A stretch of DNA of 64,000 nucleotides from Nannobrachium achirus (Eukaryota > Chordata > Actinopteri > Myctophiformes > Myctophidae). The stretch lies in contig OY997651.1 of NCBI GenBank assembly GCA_963921795.1, forward strand, positions 40,054,356 through 40,118,355. Reading direction: 5' to 3'. Shown here one piece after another: positions 32,636 to 64,000 of this stretch. A model generated the notes under the pieces. The model was not told the origin of the DNA, ran no database searches, and was given only the letters and a program-made list of their open reading frames with translations. How positions within the stretch are numbered: the first letter of the stretch is position 1; each line of letters begins with the position of its first letter. A program made the translations under genes and the position numbers.

Positions 32636-64000
<31,365 letters not shown>

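Overview
This window is vertebrate nuclear DNA, most likely from a ray-finned fish. It has small GT-AG exons in long introns, very long (CA)n microsatellites, fish-type tRNA-derived SINEs and many short non-autonomous DNA transposons. It contains two protein-coding genes, both cut by the window edges and pointing tail to tail.

The left third (1515-22106, + strand) holds exons 2 to 25 of pik3c3, encoding the class III phosphatidylinositol 3-kinase VPS34. Twenty-four exons join in frame to about 860 residues. They run from the start of the C2 domain to the C-terminal YWRR, with a candidate poly(A) signal at 22358. The first exon (about 23 residues) lies upstream. A 27-nt in-frame candidate microexon sits at 4101-4127.

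The right half (34048-64000, - strand) holds ten exons of a testis-specific protein kinase gene. The kinase domain resembles TESK1 and TESK2, but the C-terminal tail (CPGCC, then YKNLN, then LPGAR) is TESK1-like, so I call it tesk1. The first coding part lies beyond 64000. The exon carrying the catalytic HRDLTSK loop ends in a tandem array: its last 48 bases plus the splice donor recur four more times in the following intron.

Between the genes (about 22.4-32.6 kb) I see no gene, only transposon debris, SINEs and hairpins. VPS34 makes PI3P for autophagy and endosomal sorting, and TESK kinases phosphorylate cofilin. Nothing in the sequence links the two genes functionally.

The most striking content is the repeat layer. 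About 30 copies or fragments of one palindromic module (core TAGCAGATCTACAAGCT...AGCTTGTAGATCTGCTA) lie inside several different transposon families. These include TTAA-flanked piggyBac-like elements, hAT-like elements with 8-bp target duplications, and a TATCGTCGTTGTCGGG inverted-repeat family. The arms differ between copies but stay complementary within each copy. Several insertions can be dated relative to each other by their target duplications, including one TTAA element whose empty site is seen in two sister copies.
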